From Planctomycetota bacterium (GTDB lineage Bacteria > Planctomycetota > UBA1135), in assembly GCA_018671175.1 (NCBI GenBank), contig JABHIE010000003.1, positions 100,560 to 164,559 of the forward strand: 64,000 nucleotides of DNA, written 5' to 3'. This document shows, piece by piece, positions 50,959 through 59,316 of this stretch. The position numbers were made by a program, and so were the translations under genes. The first letter of the stretch is position 1; every line of letters starts with the position of its first letter. The notes below the pieces were generated by a model. It was not told where the DNA came from and ran no database searches. It was given only the letters and a program-made list of their open reading frames with translations.

Positions 50959-52266
50959 TTAGAGTGTCTCAGGGATGGGCTCGGATGCAACCCGGAACTG
51001 TTCTAGCGTAGTCGATTTTTGAATACGCCATTGATCAATGCGTTTGCCATCTGCGCTGAATCGGCCGACAACTGTGTAGTAGGCGCGGTATTCGTTGAGT
51101 CGTGTATGCGCATGGCCCCAGTGATGAACCGCGCCTTCAACACGCCAGCGCGCGTCGACATCGAAACGCGGATTTGTTGCATCATCAATTTGGTTGGCCA
51201 CAATTTGAAAAGAAACAGGGATGACGGCCTGCACGCGGCTAACTGCACCGCCTTCTTCTCGCATGACGAGCCCTTGATAAACCTGAGCGTAAATTTCATT
51301 GAGTAAATCGCCTTCGACCGATTGTTCAAGGGCGTCGTAAATGTCGCTCTCTTTGGTGTAGTCAAAGGCGCGGTAAATGTTGGCGTGCAGAGGCTGGAAA
51401 ACAGTCAAGGCGCGTTGATCGCTCGATTCGGCTTGTTCGACTCGACCCGTCTCAAGCGTGTCGCGGAACTCAGGCGTTGAGATTGAAAACGCCGAATCGA
51501 GAGTTAAAGAACCCAGCCCAACAAGAAACAAAATGGGTACCCAAATCGTGCCGGGTTTCTTTTTCACGCGGCGACGAATTTCGATGAACGCCCCAAGCAG
51601 CAAAGCACTTACGGCCAATAGATTGATGCTTGAGCTTCCTGAAAAAGAACCTTGCTGGCTATTAACTTTAAGAATAGGCACGGCTTCAAAACGCGGCCCA
51701 ACGCCATCGCGTGGCCTTTGCCAGGAATACTCAGGCTCAAGGGTCGTGAACTCAAGATTCGTATCTTGGCCGTAGGCGATGAGTAGGCCGGCAACATTAA
51801 GCGGGTTGTCGCCTCGGCCTTCGTCTTGAATCCGGTCGGGTGGAAAAGAGCTCCAATGAAAAACGACTCGGTCAGGCGGCGACTTTGTGGAATAGGTGAA
51901 AGAAAGAGTGAGTTGAGTTAAAGCTCTCGCACCAAAGCCCGGAAATAGGGGAAGCAAATCTCGTTTGGGCAGGGTCAGGTGCATCTCGCCCGGCGCACCC
52001 GACACATGGATGCCGTCAATGGTGACGCGGCTAATGTCTGCAAAATAATCAATCAATGCAGCGCGAATCCCGGGCATTTCGACTGCGTCGACAAGCTCTT
52101 CGTCTTCGCGTGCGACATCGATGACCTCGTCGAGGAAGGCTAAATTGCAGGTCACTTCGATGACGATTTGTTCGTCTTCGATGAGCAGCAGCAGGCTGGC
52201 ATCTGGCCCATCTTGCGGATGGATGAACAAGGTGCAAACAAGAAGAAAGAGTGCGCGTAAAAGCAT
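50959..52266 (-). CDS. Exported membrane protein of unknown function, first gene of the ABC operon
   Basis: 435 aa. A signal peptide (LLRALFLLVCTLFIHPQ) and two central membrane spans (~220-235 and 245-262) divide it into two periplasmic parts: an N-terminal beta-rich part (LLLIEDEQIVIEVTCNLAFLDEV, GEMHLTLPKRDLLP) and a C-terminal part with YRAFDYTKESDIYDALEQSVEGDLLNE and a DARWRVEGAVHHWGHAHTRLNEY segment rich in His. Not recognised. Its operon position two bases before the ATPase gene suggests an accessory to the metal-linked transporter. Confidence 0.55.
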   Translation of the reverse strand: MLLRALFLLVCTLFIHPQDGPDASLLLLIEDEQIVIEVTCNLAFLDEVIDVAREDEELVDAVEMPGIRAALIDYFADISRVTIDGIHVSGAPGEMHLTLPKRDLLPLFPGFGARALTQLTLSFTYSTKSPPDRVVFHWSSFPPDRIQDEGRGDNPLNVAGLLIAYGQDTNLEFTTLEPEYSWQRPRDGVGPRFEAVPILKVNSQQGSFSGSSSINLLAVSALLLGAFIEIRRRVKKKPGTIWVPILFLVGLGSLTLDSAFSISTPEFRDTLETGRVEQAESSDQRALTVFQPLHANIYRAFDYTKESDIYDALEQSVEGDLLNEIYAQVYQGLVMREEGGAVSRVQAVIPVSFQIVANQIDDATNPRFDVDARWRVEGAVHHWGHAHTRLNEYRAYYTVVGRFSADGKRIDQWRIQKSTTLEQFRVASEPIPETL

Positions 52267-52300
52267 GCGAGTGGGCGGCGCGGGGCATTCCCGTGGTCGA

Positions 52301-52308
52301 AGTATACT
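52301..52308. promoter_or_regulatory. Palindromic divergent -10 AGTATACT
   Basis: AGTATACT reads TATACT on both strands, 34 bases from ATG 52266 (-) and 53 bases from ATG 52362 (+). It could be a shared -10 for the metal-transport operon and the M28 peptidase. Leaders here are of ordinary length. Confidence 0.45.
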
Positions 52309-52361
52309 GCTCTATTCCTGCCCATTTGGCTACCTGCCGGGCATCCCCAACTCCTCGACCC

Positions 52362-54359
52362 ATGAAGAAATCCACACTCGCTCGTTGGGCGGCCGTTGCC
52401 GCTGGCTGTGCTCTTATTTTTGCATTTACCGCTGTGCCTGCCGTGGCCCAAGAGGCCGATGCTCCACAGTTTGAGGGGCCCGTTGCGATTGCGCTGGCCT
52501 CAATGTCTGAAGATGAGCGCGTTTACAACGACCATATCGTGACGCTGGCCAGCCCCTTCATGGAAGGGCGCGTACCCGGTTCGCGTGGCATGGAAATCGC
52601 CACCGAGTACATGGAGTTTTACTTTAAGGCCGCTGGGCTTGAGCCAGGGTTCGACGGCTCTTGGCAGCAGCCTTTTGAATTAGGCGGCGAGCTCGAGCTG
52701 ACTGACCAGAGCTTGGCCTGTGCGGGCGATGCTCTCATCGGCGGCGAGCAATTCAACGCTTTGGGGCTGGGTACCTCTGGCGACTTCAGCGGCGAGGCCG
52801 TTTTTGTTGGCTACTCCATCGAAAAAGGGCAAGACGACTACACCAGCTTCCCCGATGATCTTGATGTCGCGGGCAAGGCTGTCGTGATGTTCCGTTTTGA
52901 GCCTATGCAAGCTGATGGTTCCAGCCAGTGGGCCAAGGGCGGCGCCTGGACGCGTGGCGCAGGTTTTGCTGCCAAGGTTCGTGCAGCAAGCAAGCGCGAT
53001 GCCGCGGCCATTATTATTATCAACCCACCAGATTGCGCAGATCCTCGCGCAAGTGAGTTGACCTCGGCGGGGCAAGGTGGTCGCCGCCGCGCCAATGTCC
53101 CCGTGATGATGGTTTCTTCCGAAGCCGGTGAAGCCATGGTCAAGAGCTTGGGTTGGTCAGGTTCTTTGCTCGACTTGCGCCATCATGCAGACGAGGGCAA
53201 GGCGTCCTTTTCTTTTGCAAACCCCGTTGAGGCTTCATGCAGTTTTGAAAACAAGGCTCTGATTGCAAACAATGTCGGCGGCATTTTGCGCGGCAAGGGT
53301 GAGTTGGCTGACGAATGGATCGTTCTGGGCGCGCACCTCGATCACCTCGGCATGGGCTATTTCGGCTCAAGAAGTGGCCCAGGCGAGCTTCACCCAGGTG
53401 CTGATGACAATGCTTCGGGTTCAGCAGCGGTTTTGATGCTGGCTGACAAATTGGCTAAGTATTACGCCGAATTGCCCGAGGGCGCTCCAGCTCGCTCGAT
53501 CCTCTTTATGGGCTTTAGCGCCGAAGAGTCTGGGTTAAATGGTTCTTTTTATTACGCCAAAAATCCAATCGTTCCGATGAGCGACCACAAGTTGATGGTC
53601 AATTTTGACATGATCGGTCGCGTGAAAAATAAGCGCTTGTCGGTTTCTGGCTCGACATCGGGCGTTGGCATGGAAGACTGGCTTAGCCCGTTTTATGAGG
53701 CATCTTCACTTGAAATCGTCACGCCTGCCAACATGAGTGGCGCGAGTGATCACACCGCTTTCTATCGCAAAGATGTCCCTGTATTGTTCGGCATCATTGC
53801 TGATTTTCATGGTGACTATCACACGCCAGACGACTTGTCCTGGAAAATTAATCGCCATGATGCGGTCGAAACGATTTATCTTTTCCAAAGCATCCTTCAG
53901 GCCGCATCGATTCGCTCTGAGTTGTTTGACTATCAAAAGATTCAAGGCAAAAAGAAAAAGAAAGTTGCCAAGCCACCTACCCCTAATGCTTCAGCCGTTG
54001 CAAAAGCTGAAGCGGCTCTCGAAGCCGCTCGCGATGAAACCGAAAAGCCTCGCTCTGGTGGTCGCATGGCCAGTATGAAAGTGCGTTTTGGCATTGCGCC
54101 AGGTTCCTATTCTGACGAAGGCGAAGCGGGTGTTTCCGTTGGCGAAGTCATGGCTGACACTTCCGCTTCAGATGCCGGAATTCTTGCGGGCGACCGTTTG
54201 ATTAAGTGGTCGGGCAAAGATATCCCCGATATCCAATCCTGGATGACCATGCTCATGGATTGCGAGCCAGGCCAAAAGGTGCAAGTCACTTTAATCCGTG
54301 ACGGCAAAGAAGTCGTGTTGTGGGTGACTCTTAAAGCGCGACAACAACAAGGCCAATAA
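52362..54359 (+). CDS. Secreted M28 aminopeptidase with PA-like insert and PDZ domain
   Basis: 665 aa from ATG 52362, with a signal peptide ARWAAVAAGCALIFAFTAVPAVAQ; an ATG at 52251 is rejected. PA-like domain at ~130-280; M28 zinc domain with GAHLDHLG (His and Asp ligands), HPGADDNASG (bridging Asp), GFSAEESGLNGS (Glu-Glu), FDMIGR and SDHTAFY. A Lys-rich linker precedes a C-terminal PDZ domain (~570-660: VSVGEVMADTSASDAGILAGDRLIKWSG). Hydrolyses peptides in the periplasm; PDZ may bind substrate or partner. Confidence 0.92.
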   Translation: MKKSTLARWAAVAAGCALIFAFTAVPAVAQEADAPQFEGPVAIALASMSEDERVYNDHIVTLASPFMEGRVPGSRGMEIATEYMEFYFKAAGLEPGFDGSWQQPFELGGELELTDQSLACAGDALIGGEQFNALGLGTSGDFSGEAVFVGYSIEKGQDDYTSFPDDLDVAGKAVVMFRFEPMQADGSSQWAKGGAWTRGAGFAAKVRAASKRDAAAIIIINPPDCADPRASELTSAGQGGRRRANVPVMMVSSEAGEAMVKSLGWSGSLLDLRHHADEGKASFSFANPVEASCSFENKALIANNVGGILRGKGELADEWIVLGAHLDHLGMGYFGSRSGPGELHPGADDNASGSAAVLMLADKLAKYYAELPEGAPARSILFMGFSAEESGLNGSFYYAKNPIVPMSDHKLMVNFDMIGRVKNKRLSVSGSTSGVGMEDWLSPFYEASSLEIVTPANMSGASDHTAFYRKDVPVLFGIIADFHGDYHTPDDLSWKINRHDAVETIYLFQSILQAASIRSELFDYQKIQGKKKKKVAKPPTPNASAVAKAEAALEAARDETEKPRSGGRMASMKVRFGIAPGSYSDEGEAGVSVGEVMADTSASDAGILAGDRLIKWSGKDIPDIQSWMTMLMDCEPGQKVQVTLIRDGKEVVLWVTLKARQQQGQ

Positions 54360-54436
54360 CAAAGTCGGTTACGAGGCCTATCGTCGCGACCACCACAATC
54401 AACGACCCGCAACGGTCTCGCGCTCTCGGCGCTCTG

Positions 54437-55354
54437 TTGCTGGTTGTTGTTATTTGGGGCTGGTCTTTCGTCTGGATTAAAGATGCGCTTGACGCATCCT
54501 CTGCCATTCTTGGCGCCGGCCATGATGCGGTTTCTGTTGGTCTCTTTGTGGGGCTGCGCTTTGGTCTCGCGGCATTGCTGTTGCCACTTTTTCTGCCACC
54601 TGCTCGCGCCATTGCCGCCCGTCCTTTATGGCGCGGCTCATTTGTTTTGGCCGCCTTGATGGGGGGCGGGTTCTTCCTCCAAACCTTTGCTCTTGTTGAT
54701 ATCTCCCCGGCGGTTTCGGCTTTCCTTACGAGTCTCTATGTGGCATTTACGGCTCTCTTGGGCCGTTTGCTGCATCACAAGCGTTTGGGGCTAGCGCTTG
54801 CGATTGGTGTAGCATGCGCCACTCTTGGCGGTGGGTTTATCAGCGGCCCACCTCAACTTCATTTCGATTTGCCCGAGTGGCTTTCCGTCGGTTGCGCGCT
54901 AATGTTCGCAGGCAACATTTTGGCGACCGACCATTTCACGCGCCGCTTGCCACCCTTGCCGCTGACGACTCTTTCTTTCCTTTGGGTCACCCTTTTCAGC
55001 ATCATCATTCTCCTCTTCGGGATGACCTCCGCTGACGCACCTGCTTGGTCTTTGCTCGGGCAATTGATTTTGTCACCAGCCTATGCATGGCCGTTGCTTT
55101 TGTGCACACTTCTTGGCACGGTTTTCGCTTTGTCGGCGATGAACCAATTCCAGCGCGTGCTCGACCCCGTACGCGCCGCAGTGCTTTACGGCCTAGAGCC
55201 CGTCTTCACGGCGATTATCGCCGTTTCACTTGGCATCGAAGACCTAAGTTTCTGGCTTGTCTTTGGTGGCGTCGCTGTTTTTTCAGGCAACATCATTGCC
55301 GAACTTGGGCCGCGTGTCGGTCAGCTAGCCGGTTATTTCCAGCAGCAAAGGTAA
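54437..55354 (+). CDS. EamA/DMT-family transporter, start codon unusual
   Basis: 305 aa from TTG 54437. About ten membrane spans in two EamA repeats (VVIWGWSFVWIKDAL, ISPAVSAFLTSLYVAFTALLGRLL; then YGLEPVFTAIIAVSLGIEDLSFWLVFGGVAVFSGNI). Exporter or importer of an unknown metabolite. The frame is open from 54335 but contains no ATG, GTG or TTG until 54437, where the first membrane span already begins; ATC 54380, ATC 54398 or ATA 54356 would give a more typical hydrophilic N-terminus (TTTINDPQRSRALGALLL). The 3' end overlaps the methyltransferase gene by 22 bases. Confidence 0.85.
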   Translation: MLVVVIWGWSFVWIKDALDASSAILGAGHDAVSVGLFVGLRFGLAALLLPLFLPPARAIAARPLWRGSFVLAALMGGGFFLQTFALVDISPAVSAFLTSLYVAFTALLGRLLHHKRLGLALAIGVACATLGGGFISGPPQLHFDLPEWLSVGCALMFAGNILATDHFTRRLPPLPLTTLSFLWVTLFSIIILLFGMTSADAPAWSLLGQLILSPAYAWPLLLCTLLGTVFALSAMNQFQRVLDPVRAAVLYGLEPVFTAIIAVSLGIEDLSFWLVFGGVAVFSGNIIAELGPRVGQLAGYFQQQR

Positions 55355-56139
55355 GCGATCCAGGCCTCTTCGACTTCAGCAGATTCTGTTGAAATAAAGT
55401 TGCCGTCGCCTTCGCCTTCATCCGTTGCGCCTTCCCAGAAAACTTCAAATTCGGTGAAGCCAGCCTCTAAGGCCAAATCGCGCAATTCAGCCAGAGACCA
55501 AAGCCGCCAGTCGTATGTAAAAGCGCGCTTCATTTTCGAGCCGTCTGGGAAGTCAAAGCTGATATGGCAAATAGCGTGGTGCGTGATGGGGCACATGCCT
55601 TCTTGCTCCCAGAGGTAGTCGAAGCCGTCCATTTCGCGTGGTTCTTCGACCTCTTGTTGAGCTTCGGGGCCACCCATGATGTCGAGACAAAATAAGCCAT
55701 CGACAGAAAGCGCCGCATAGGCTTTACGGAAGTAACTCAACAAAGTTTCGCGCTCTTTGAAGACCCAATACGAGAAATTAAACGCAGTAAGTACATCAAC
55801 TTGAGGGGTCTCAACGGAAAGCACATTTTCCTCAAGCTGCTCAATGCGGTTTTGCTGATCATCGCTTAAACGATGGATATGCCGCTTGCAGCCCCAATGG
55901 AGGGGCTCAGGGTCTAAATCTACGGCCCAAGCCGATCTTTGCTCGCTGGACTTAACCCAAATAACAGACAACTTAGATGTGCCGGAAAAGTCTTCACGCA
56001 GACGCATTGGCTCACGCTCATTGCGGGCTTCAAATTCACGAAGCAAAAAATCTAAATCAGCATCGGGGTCATAAACCGATGCCTCATAAAGCTCGTAGCG
56101 ATTTGATGTCTTCGCTGTGCGGTTGCTCTTTTTTGCCAT
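55333..56139 (-). CDS. SAM-dependent methyltransferase
   Basis: 268 aa class I fold. Motif I is DFSGTSKLSVIWV with AWAVDLDPEPLHWG as the acidic end of strand 2, VDVLTAFNFSYWVF as motif II region, and FCLDIMGGPEAQQ. The middle resembles class I SAM methyltransferases that act on small molecules; no target can be named. It ends with WIAYLCCWK. TAATCT lies nine bases before ATG. Convergent with the EamA gene, 22-base overlap. Confidence 0.82.
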   Translation of the reverse strand: MAKKSNRTAKTSNRYELYEASVYDPDADLDFLLREFEARNEREPMRLREDFSGTSKLSVIWVKSSEQRSAWAVDLDPEPLHWGCKRHIHRLSDDQQNRIEQLEENVLSVETPQVDVLTAFNFSYWVFKERETLLSYFRKAYAALSVDGLFCLDIMGGPEAQQEVEEPREMDGFDYLWEQEGMCPITHHAICHISFDFPDGSKMKRAFTYDWRLWSLAELRDLALEAGFTEFEVFWEGATDEGEGDGNFISTESAEVEEAWIAYLCCWK

Positions 56140-56168
56140 GAGCCGAAAAGATTAAGGCCGCCGTGCGG

Positions 56169-57059
56169 TTAGAGCGAATTAAAAAAAAGAACGAGCAGAA
56201 GAAAGAGAATGGCAATGTAAGGCTGCCAGGTCAATGGAGTGTCGGCTGCTCGCACACCATCTTCTATTATTTGGTTTGCCTTGTGTGTCGTTTCGGGGAT
56301 GAGCTTTTGACTGTGGTAAGCAAGCTTGTCAACTTTCGGAGAGGCGGCGGCTTGGCTATGCACGGATTCACTTTTCATACCTGCGATGCGTTTGTCTGCA
56401 GCCCGAGTCGCTTTCAAATCAAGAGTAGCTGCAAAGTGCGCAGTCTCTCCGTATTTGATTTGCATCCCTAGAGAGATAGCTGTTTCCAGATTGCCCATCT
56501 CGTGGCTATTTGAAATGTATTTTGGCCAGAGCTTAATCGTGATGATTTGATTGGCTGGGTTAGGGATGATAGCACTCCACGCCTCGAGCAAATCTTTTGA
56601 TGGGAAAGTGGCTTCGTGAATAAGAGTCGTTGAATTGCGGAGTGATTCATGTCCGCAAGGAGAAATCAAAAAAAGGCGACCTGGGGGTAAAGGGCCAAAC
56701 CCAGCGATTAAATTTAGCCACGGCAAGACGAGCTCCGCATCGAGGTGGTCTCCTTTCAAGACAACCGCAATCGCAGCGATTTGAAGTCTAGCTGGAGGTG
56801 CAGTCGTCGTCTCTTGAGGTAAAAACTCAGGGACAAGGCCGCAGGACAGAAAAGCCTTTCCGAGACTTTCCCCAAGGGCGTTGTCGCCATTGATAATCAG
56901 GACACTCTTTCGCCTCTGAGGCCCTTGGCCTGTCGCCATTTGAAAACCACGGGGCGGCACTCGCTCAAGCTTAGTTTGAAGTGGTGGTTTGCTTTCATTG
57001 GATTCGACAGTATTTTGAATCGCTTGAAGCTGCTTGAATGATGCGTAGTTTTGGCTCAT
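56169..57059 (-). CDS. Tail-anchored protein with receiver-like domain, unknown function
   Basis: 296 aa. Not a recognised family. Residues ~50-155 look like a receiver-type alpha/beta unit: KSVLIINGDNALGESLGKAFLSCGLVPEFL, AAIAVVLKGDHLDAELVLPWLNLIAGFGPLP, GRLFLISPCGHES; the phospho-Asp position is not convincing (VVLKGD). The remainder is charged and helical, ending in one hydrophobic segment (YIAILFLLLVLFF) that suggests C-terminal membrane anchoring. Monocistronic, between a methyltransferase and an SDR gene. Confidence 0.5.
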   Translation of the reverse strand: MSQNYASFKQLQAIQNTVESNESKPPLQTKLERVPPRGFQMATGQGPQRRKSVLIINGDNALGESLGKAFLSCGLVPEFLPQETTTAPPARLQIAAIAVVLKGDHLDAELVLPWLNLIAGFGPLPPGRLFLISPCGHESLRNSTTLIHEATFPSKDLLEAWSAIIPNPANQIITIKLWPKYISNSHEMGNLETAISLGMQIKYGETAHFAATLDLKATRAADKRIAGMKSESVHSQAAASPKVDKLAYHSQKLIPETTHKANQIIEDGVRAADTPLTWQPYIAILFLLLVLFFNSL

Positions 57060-57097
57060 GTAAGTAATTAAAGGTGAGCCAATCTACCAGAAAAACG

Positions 57098-57964
57098 CTA
57101 GGTCCGATTCATGATTATGAAATCAATCCATTTTCCTGGCAGCCAACGCCCAAGTTGCATCACCCCCCAAGTCCGCCACCCAACGACTTGCCGTAGCGGT
57201 GGTCGTCTTGCGCAAAGTGCCTTTTTAATCGCACGGACGACTCGCTCGGGCGGAAGAGCCGTCTTTTCAGCTGCTTGCGAGTGCTTTTGGATACTGGTCA
57301 TCACGGGCGTGTAAAGGCGAACCTGCTCATCACTCATGTTTGCTTGGACATGTTGAGAGAGCGAGTCGGCCCGTCGCCAAATGGGGGTGCGGATTGGCCC
57401 CGGCTGCACCAGAAACACGCCCACGCCTTGAGGTCGTAATTCTCGCCGCCAAGCATCGCTCATGCCCTCAAGGGCAAACTTTGAGGCATTGTAGGCACCC
57501 AGAATAGGCAAGGCAAAAACGCCACTCATGGAAGAAATGTTCACGACACGCCCAGGTTTTTTTCCGTTTCCTTTGCGAAGTAGCGGTAAAAAAGCAGCCG
57601 TCACACGGTGCACACCCTCGACATTAACGGCCAGCAAATCAGAAAAAGAATCAGGCGGAATGCACTCTAACGGCCCGGGTTGCACAAAACCCGCATTGTT
57701 AACAAGCCCCGAAAGGCCATGCGGAAGTAGCGACTCAAGCAAGCGCACGGCATCGGCGACATAAACATCGGAAGTCACATCGAGCAAAACCATTTCGCAG
57801 CCCGGCACAACATCGCTGTCTTTTCGCACGCCCGCAAAAACGCGCCAGCCAGCCTGAGCCATCGCGATGCATGTGGCGTAGCCGATGCCCTTTGCCGCGC
57901 CTGTAACAAGGATGGCCGGTGCTTGATTTTGAAATTCGGAACTAGGGTCGGTGGATGTCGTCAT
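57098..57964 (-). CDS. Short-chain dehydrogenase/reductase
   Basis: 288 aa. Nucleotide site VTGAAKGIGYATCIAMAQAG, NNAGFVQPGPLE, catalytic SSMSG... YNASKFALEG (Ser, Tyr-x3-Lys) and VQPGPIRTPIW. The C-terminal part is basic, with VVRAIKKALCARRPPLR, common in retinol-dehydrogenase-like SDRs acting on lipophilic substrates. Five bases after the release-factor-like gene, so an operon. Confidence 0.85.
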   Translation of the reverse strand: MTTSTDPSSEFQNQAPAILVTGAAKGIGYATCIAMAQAGWRVFAGVRKDSDVVPGCEMVLLDVTSDVYVADAVRLLESLLPHGLSGLVNNAGFVQPGPLECIPPDSFSDLLAVNVEGVHRVTAAFLPLLRKGNGKKPGRVVNISSMSGVFALPILGAYNASKFALEGMSDAWRRELRPQGVGVFLVQPGPIRTPIWRRADSLSQHVQANMSDEQVRLYTPVMTSIQKHSQAAEKTALPPERVVRAIKKALCARRPPLRQVVGWRTWGVMQLGRWLPGKWIDFIIMNRT

Positions 57965-57969
57965 TTGAT

Positions 57970-58317
57970 TTAATCGTGGTTTGGCTTGCGGCGATCTTTT
58001 TTGCGGTCGCTATGCTGCTTTTTGGCTTTGAGGCGCCGTTCTTTTGAGCCACGCGTCGGCCGCGTTGGCTTTCGCTTTTTGGGACGATGATTTTTGATCT
58101 TGAGCCGCTCAATGAGCCGCTCAAAGGCAAGATCGCGATTTTGATGTTGGCTGCGCCGCTCGCTAGCAATCACGGTGATGCCACTCGGGATATGAAAGAT
58201 GCGCACGGCTGATTCCGTTTTGTTGCGATGCTGCCCGCCTGGCCCACTGGCGCGGTAAAAGGTTACACGCACTTCTTTTTCAAGAGTTTCTCGATCGGTC
58301 GTAAAACGGGGGCCCAT
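57970..58317 (-). CDS. Release-factor-like peptidyl-tRNA hydrolase (GGQ domain)
   Basis: 115 aa. RF-1 domain with the catalytic GGQ at 27-29 ([20 protein letters not shown]), followed by [24 protein letters not shown] and a Lys/Arg-rich tail ([26 protein letters not shown]). It lacks codon-recognition domains, as in ArfB/YaeJ or RF-H companions, and probably frees stalled peptidyl-tRNA on ribosomes. Starts at ATG 58317, six bases after TATTCT on the minus strand, divergent from trxB. Co-transcribed with the SDR gene. Confidence 0.85.
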   Translation of the reverse strand: MGPRFTTDRETLEKEVRVTFYRASGPGGQHRNKTESAVRIFHIPSGITVIASERRSQHQNRDLAFERLIERLKIKNHRPKKRKPTRPTRGSKERRLKAKKQHSDRKKDRRKPNHD

Positions 58318-58322
58318 TGCCC

Positions 58323-58329
58323 TAGAATA
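58323..58329. promoter_or_regulatory. Overlapping divergent -10 elements, RF-like gene and trxB
   Basis: TAGAATA read on the plus strand gives TAGAAT (10 bases before ATG 58339) and on the minus strand TATTCT (six bases before ATG 58317). The same bases would serve both genes; only 21 bp lie between the starts. Confidence 0.5.
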
Positions 58330-58338
58330 ACCGCCATC

Positions 58339-59274
58339 ATGACAAGAAATGTTGCCATCATCGGTTCGGGCCCAGCCGGCTACACGGCGGCCATCTATCT
58401 TTCACGCGCTGGGCTCAAACCCCTCATGTTTGAGGGTATGCAGCCAGGCGGTCAACTTACGATCACAACAGAGATCGAAAATTTCCCGGGCTTCCCAGAG
58501 GGCGTCGAAGGCCCCAAGCTCATGATGGAAATGAAAGCTCAAGCCGCGAGGTTTGGCACAGATTTTATCGAGTTTCGCAATGTGAAAAGCATCGACACGA
58601 GCAAGCGGCCTTTTGTGATTCATGACGAGATGGGTGGCGAGACCGAAGCCCATGCCGTCATCATTGCGACGGGTGCGCGCGCCAAAATGTTGGGGCATCC
58701 AGATGAGCAGGGCTTAATCGGTTACGGTTTGTCTGCTTGTGCGACTTGCGATGGCGCATTTTTTAAAGACAAAGAAATCGTTGTTGTGGGCGCAGGCGAC
58801 ACGGCCATGGAAGAGGCACTCTATCTCACGCGCTTTGGCAGCAAAGTCACCGTTGTGCACCGCCGCGATGTCTTCCGCTCTAGCCCTCTCATGAAAGAGC
58901 GCGCCGAAGCCAACGAAAAGATCGAATGGAAGTTGTTCCGCACGATTAAAGACTTCGTTCTTGGTGACGATAAAAAAATCAAAGCCGTCATTCTTGAAGA
59001 CCCGCGTGATGCTTCCACCGAAGAGTTCCCTTGCCAAGGTGTCTTTGTCGCAATCGGGCATTCCCCCAATACCGAGTTTTTGGGCGGTGAGTTTGAAAAA
59101 GATGATGTCGGCTATTTGCAGGTCAGCCATGGCTCGCGCACATCCGTCGAGGGTGTTTTCGCCGCCGGTGATGTCTCAGACGACGAGTATCGCCAAGCGA
59201 TTACGGCCGCCGGTATGGGTTGCTCTGCCGCACTCGATGCACAGCGTTGGCTTGAAGCAGAAGGCCTCGCTTAG
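58339..59274 (+). CDS. trxB: Thioredoxin reductase
   Basis: 311 aa from ATG 58339. FAD site [17 protein letters not shown], redox pair Cys134/Cys137 (SACATCDGA), NADPH site [19 protein letters not shown] and HRRD, C-terminal [21 protein letters not shown]. Complete and canonical; reduces thioredoxin with NADPH. An earlier ATG at 58228 is rejected because it would lie inside the divergent gene. No thioredoxin gene lies in the window. A stem-loop without a T-run (TTGTTGCC / GGCAACAA around 59280-59307) follows the stop. Confidence 0.95.
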   Translation: MTRNVAIIGSGPAGYTAAIYLSRAGLKPLMFEGMQPGGQLTITTEIENFPGFPEGVEGPKLMMEMKAQAARFGTDFIEFRNVKSIDTSKRPFVIHDEMGGETEAHAVIIATGARAKMLGHPDEQGLIGYGLSACATCDGAFFKDKEIVVVGAGDTAMEEALYLTRFGSKVTVVHRRDVFRSSPLMKERAEANEKIEWKLFRTIKDFVLGDDKKIKAVILEDPRDASTEEFPCQGVFVAIGHSPNTEFLGGEFEKDDVGYLQVSHGSRTSVEGVFAAGDVSDDEYRQAITAAGMGCSAALDAQRWLEAEGLA

Positions 59275-59316
59275 TCGCTTTGTTGCCGGCCTTACCGCTG
59301 GCAACAAGGCCAAGCG

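Noticed and set aside
59275-59316. TTGTTGCC/GGCAACAA inverted repeat between trxB and the glycosyltransferase gene
   Set aside because: No T-run on either strand, so not called as an intrinsic terminator; could still aid Rho-dependent ending.
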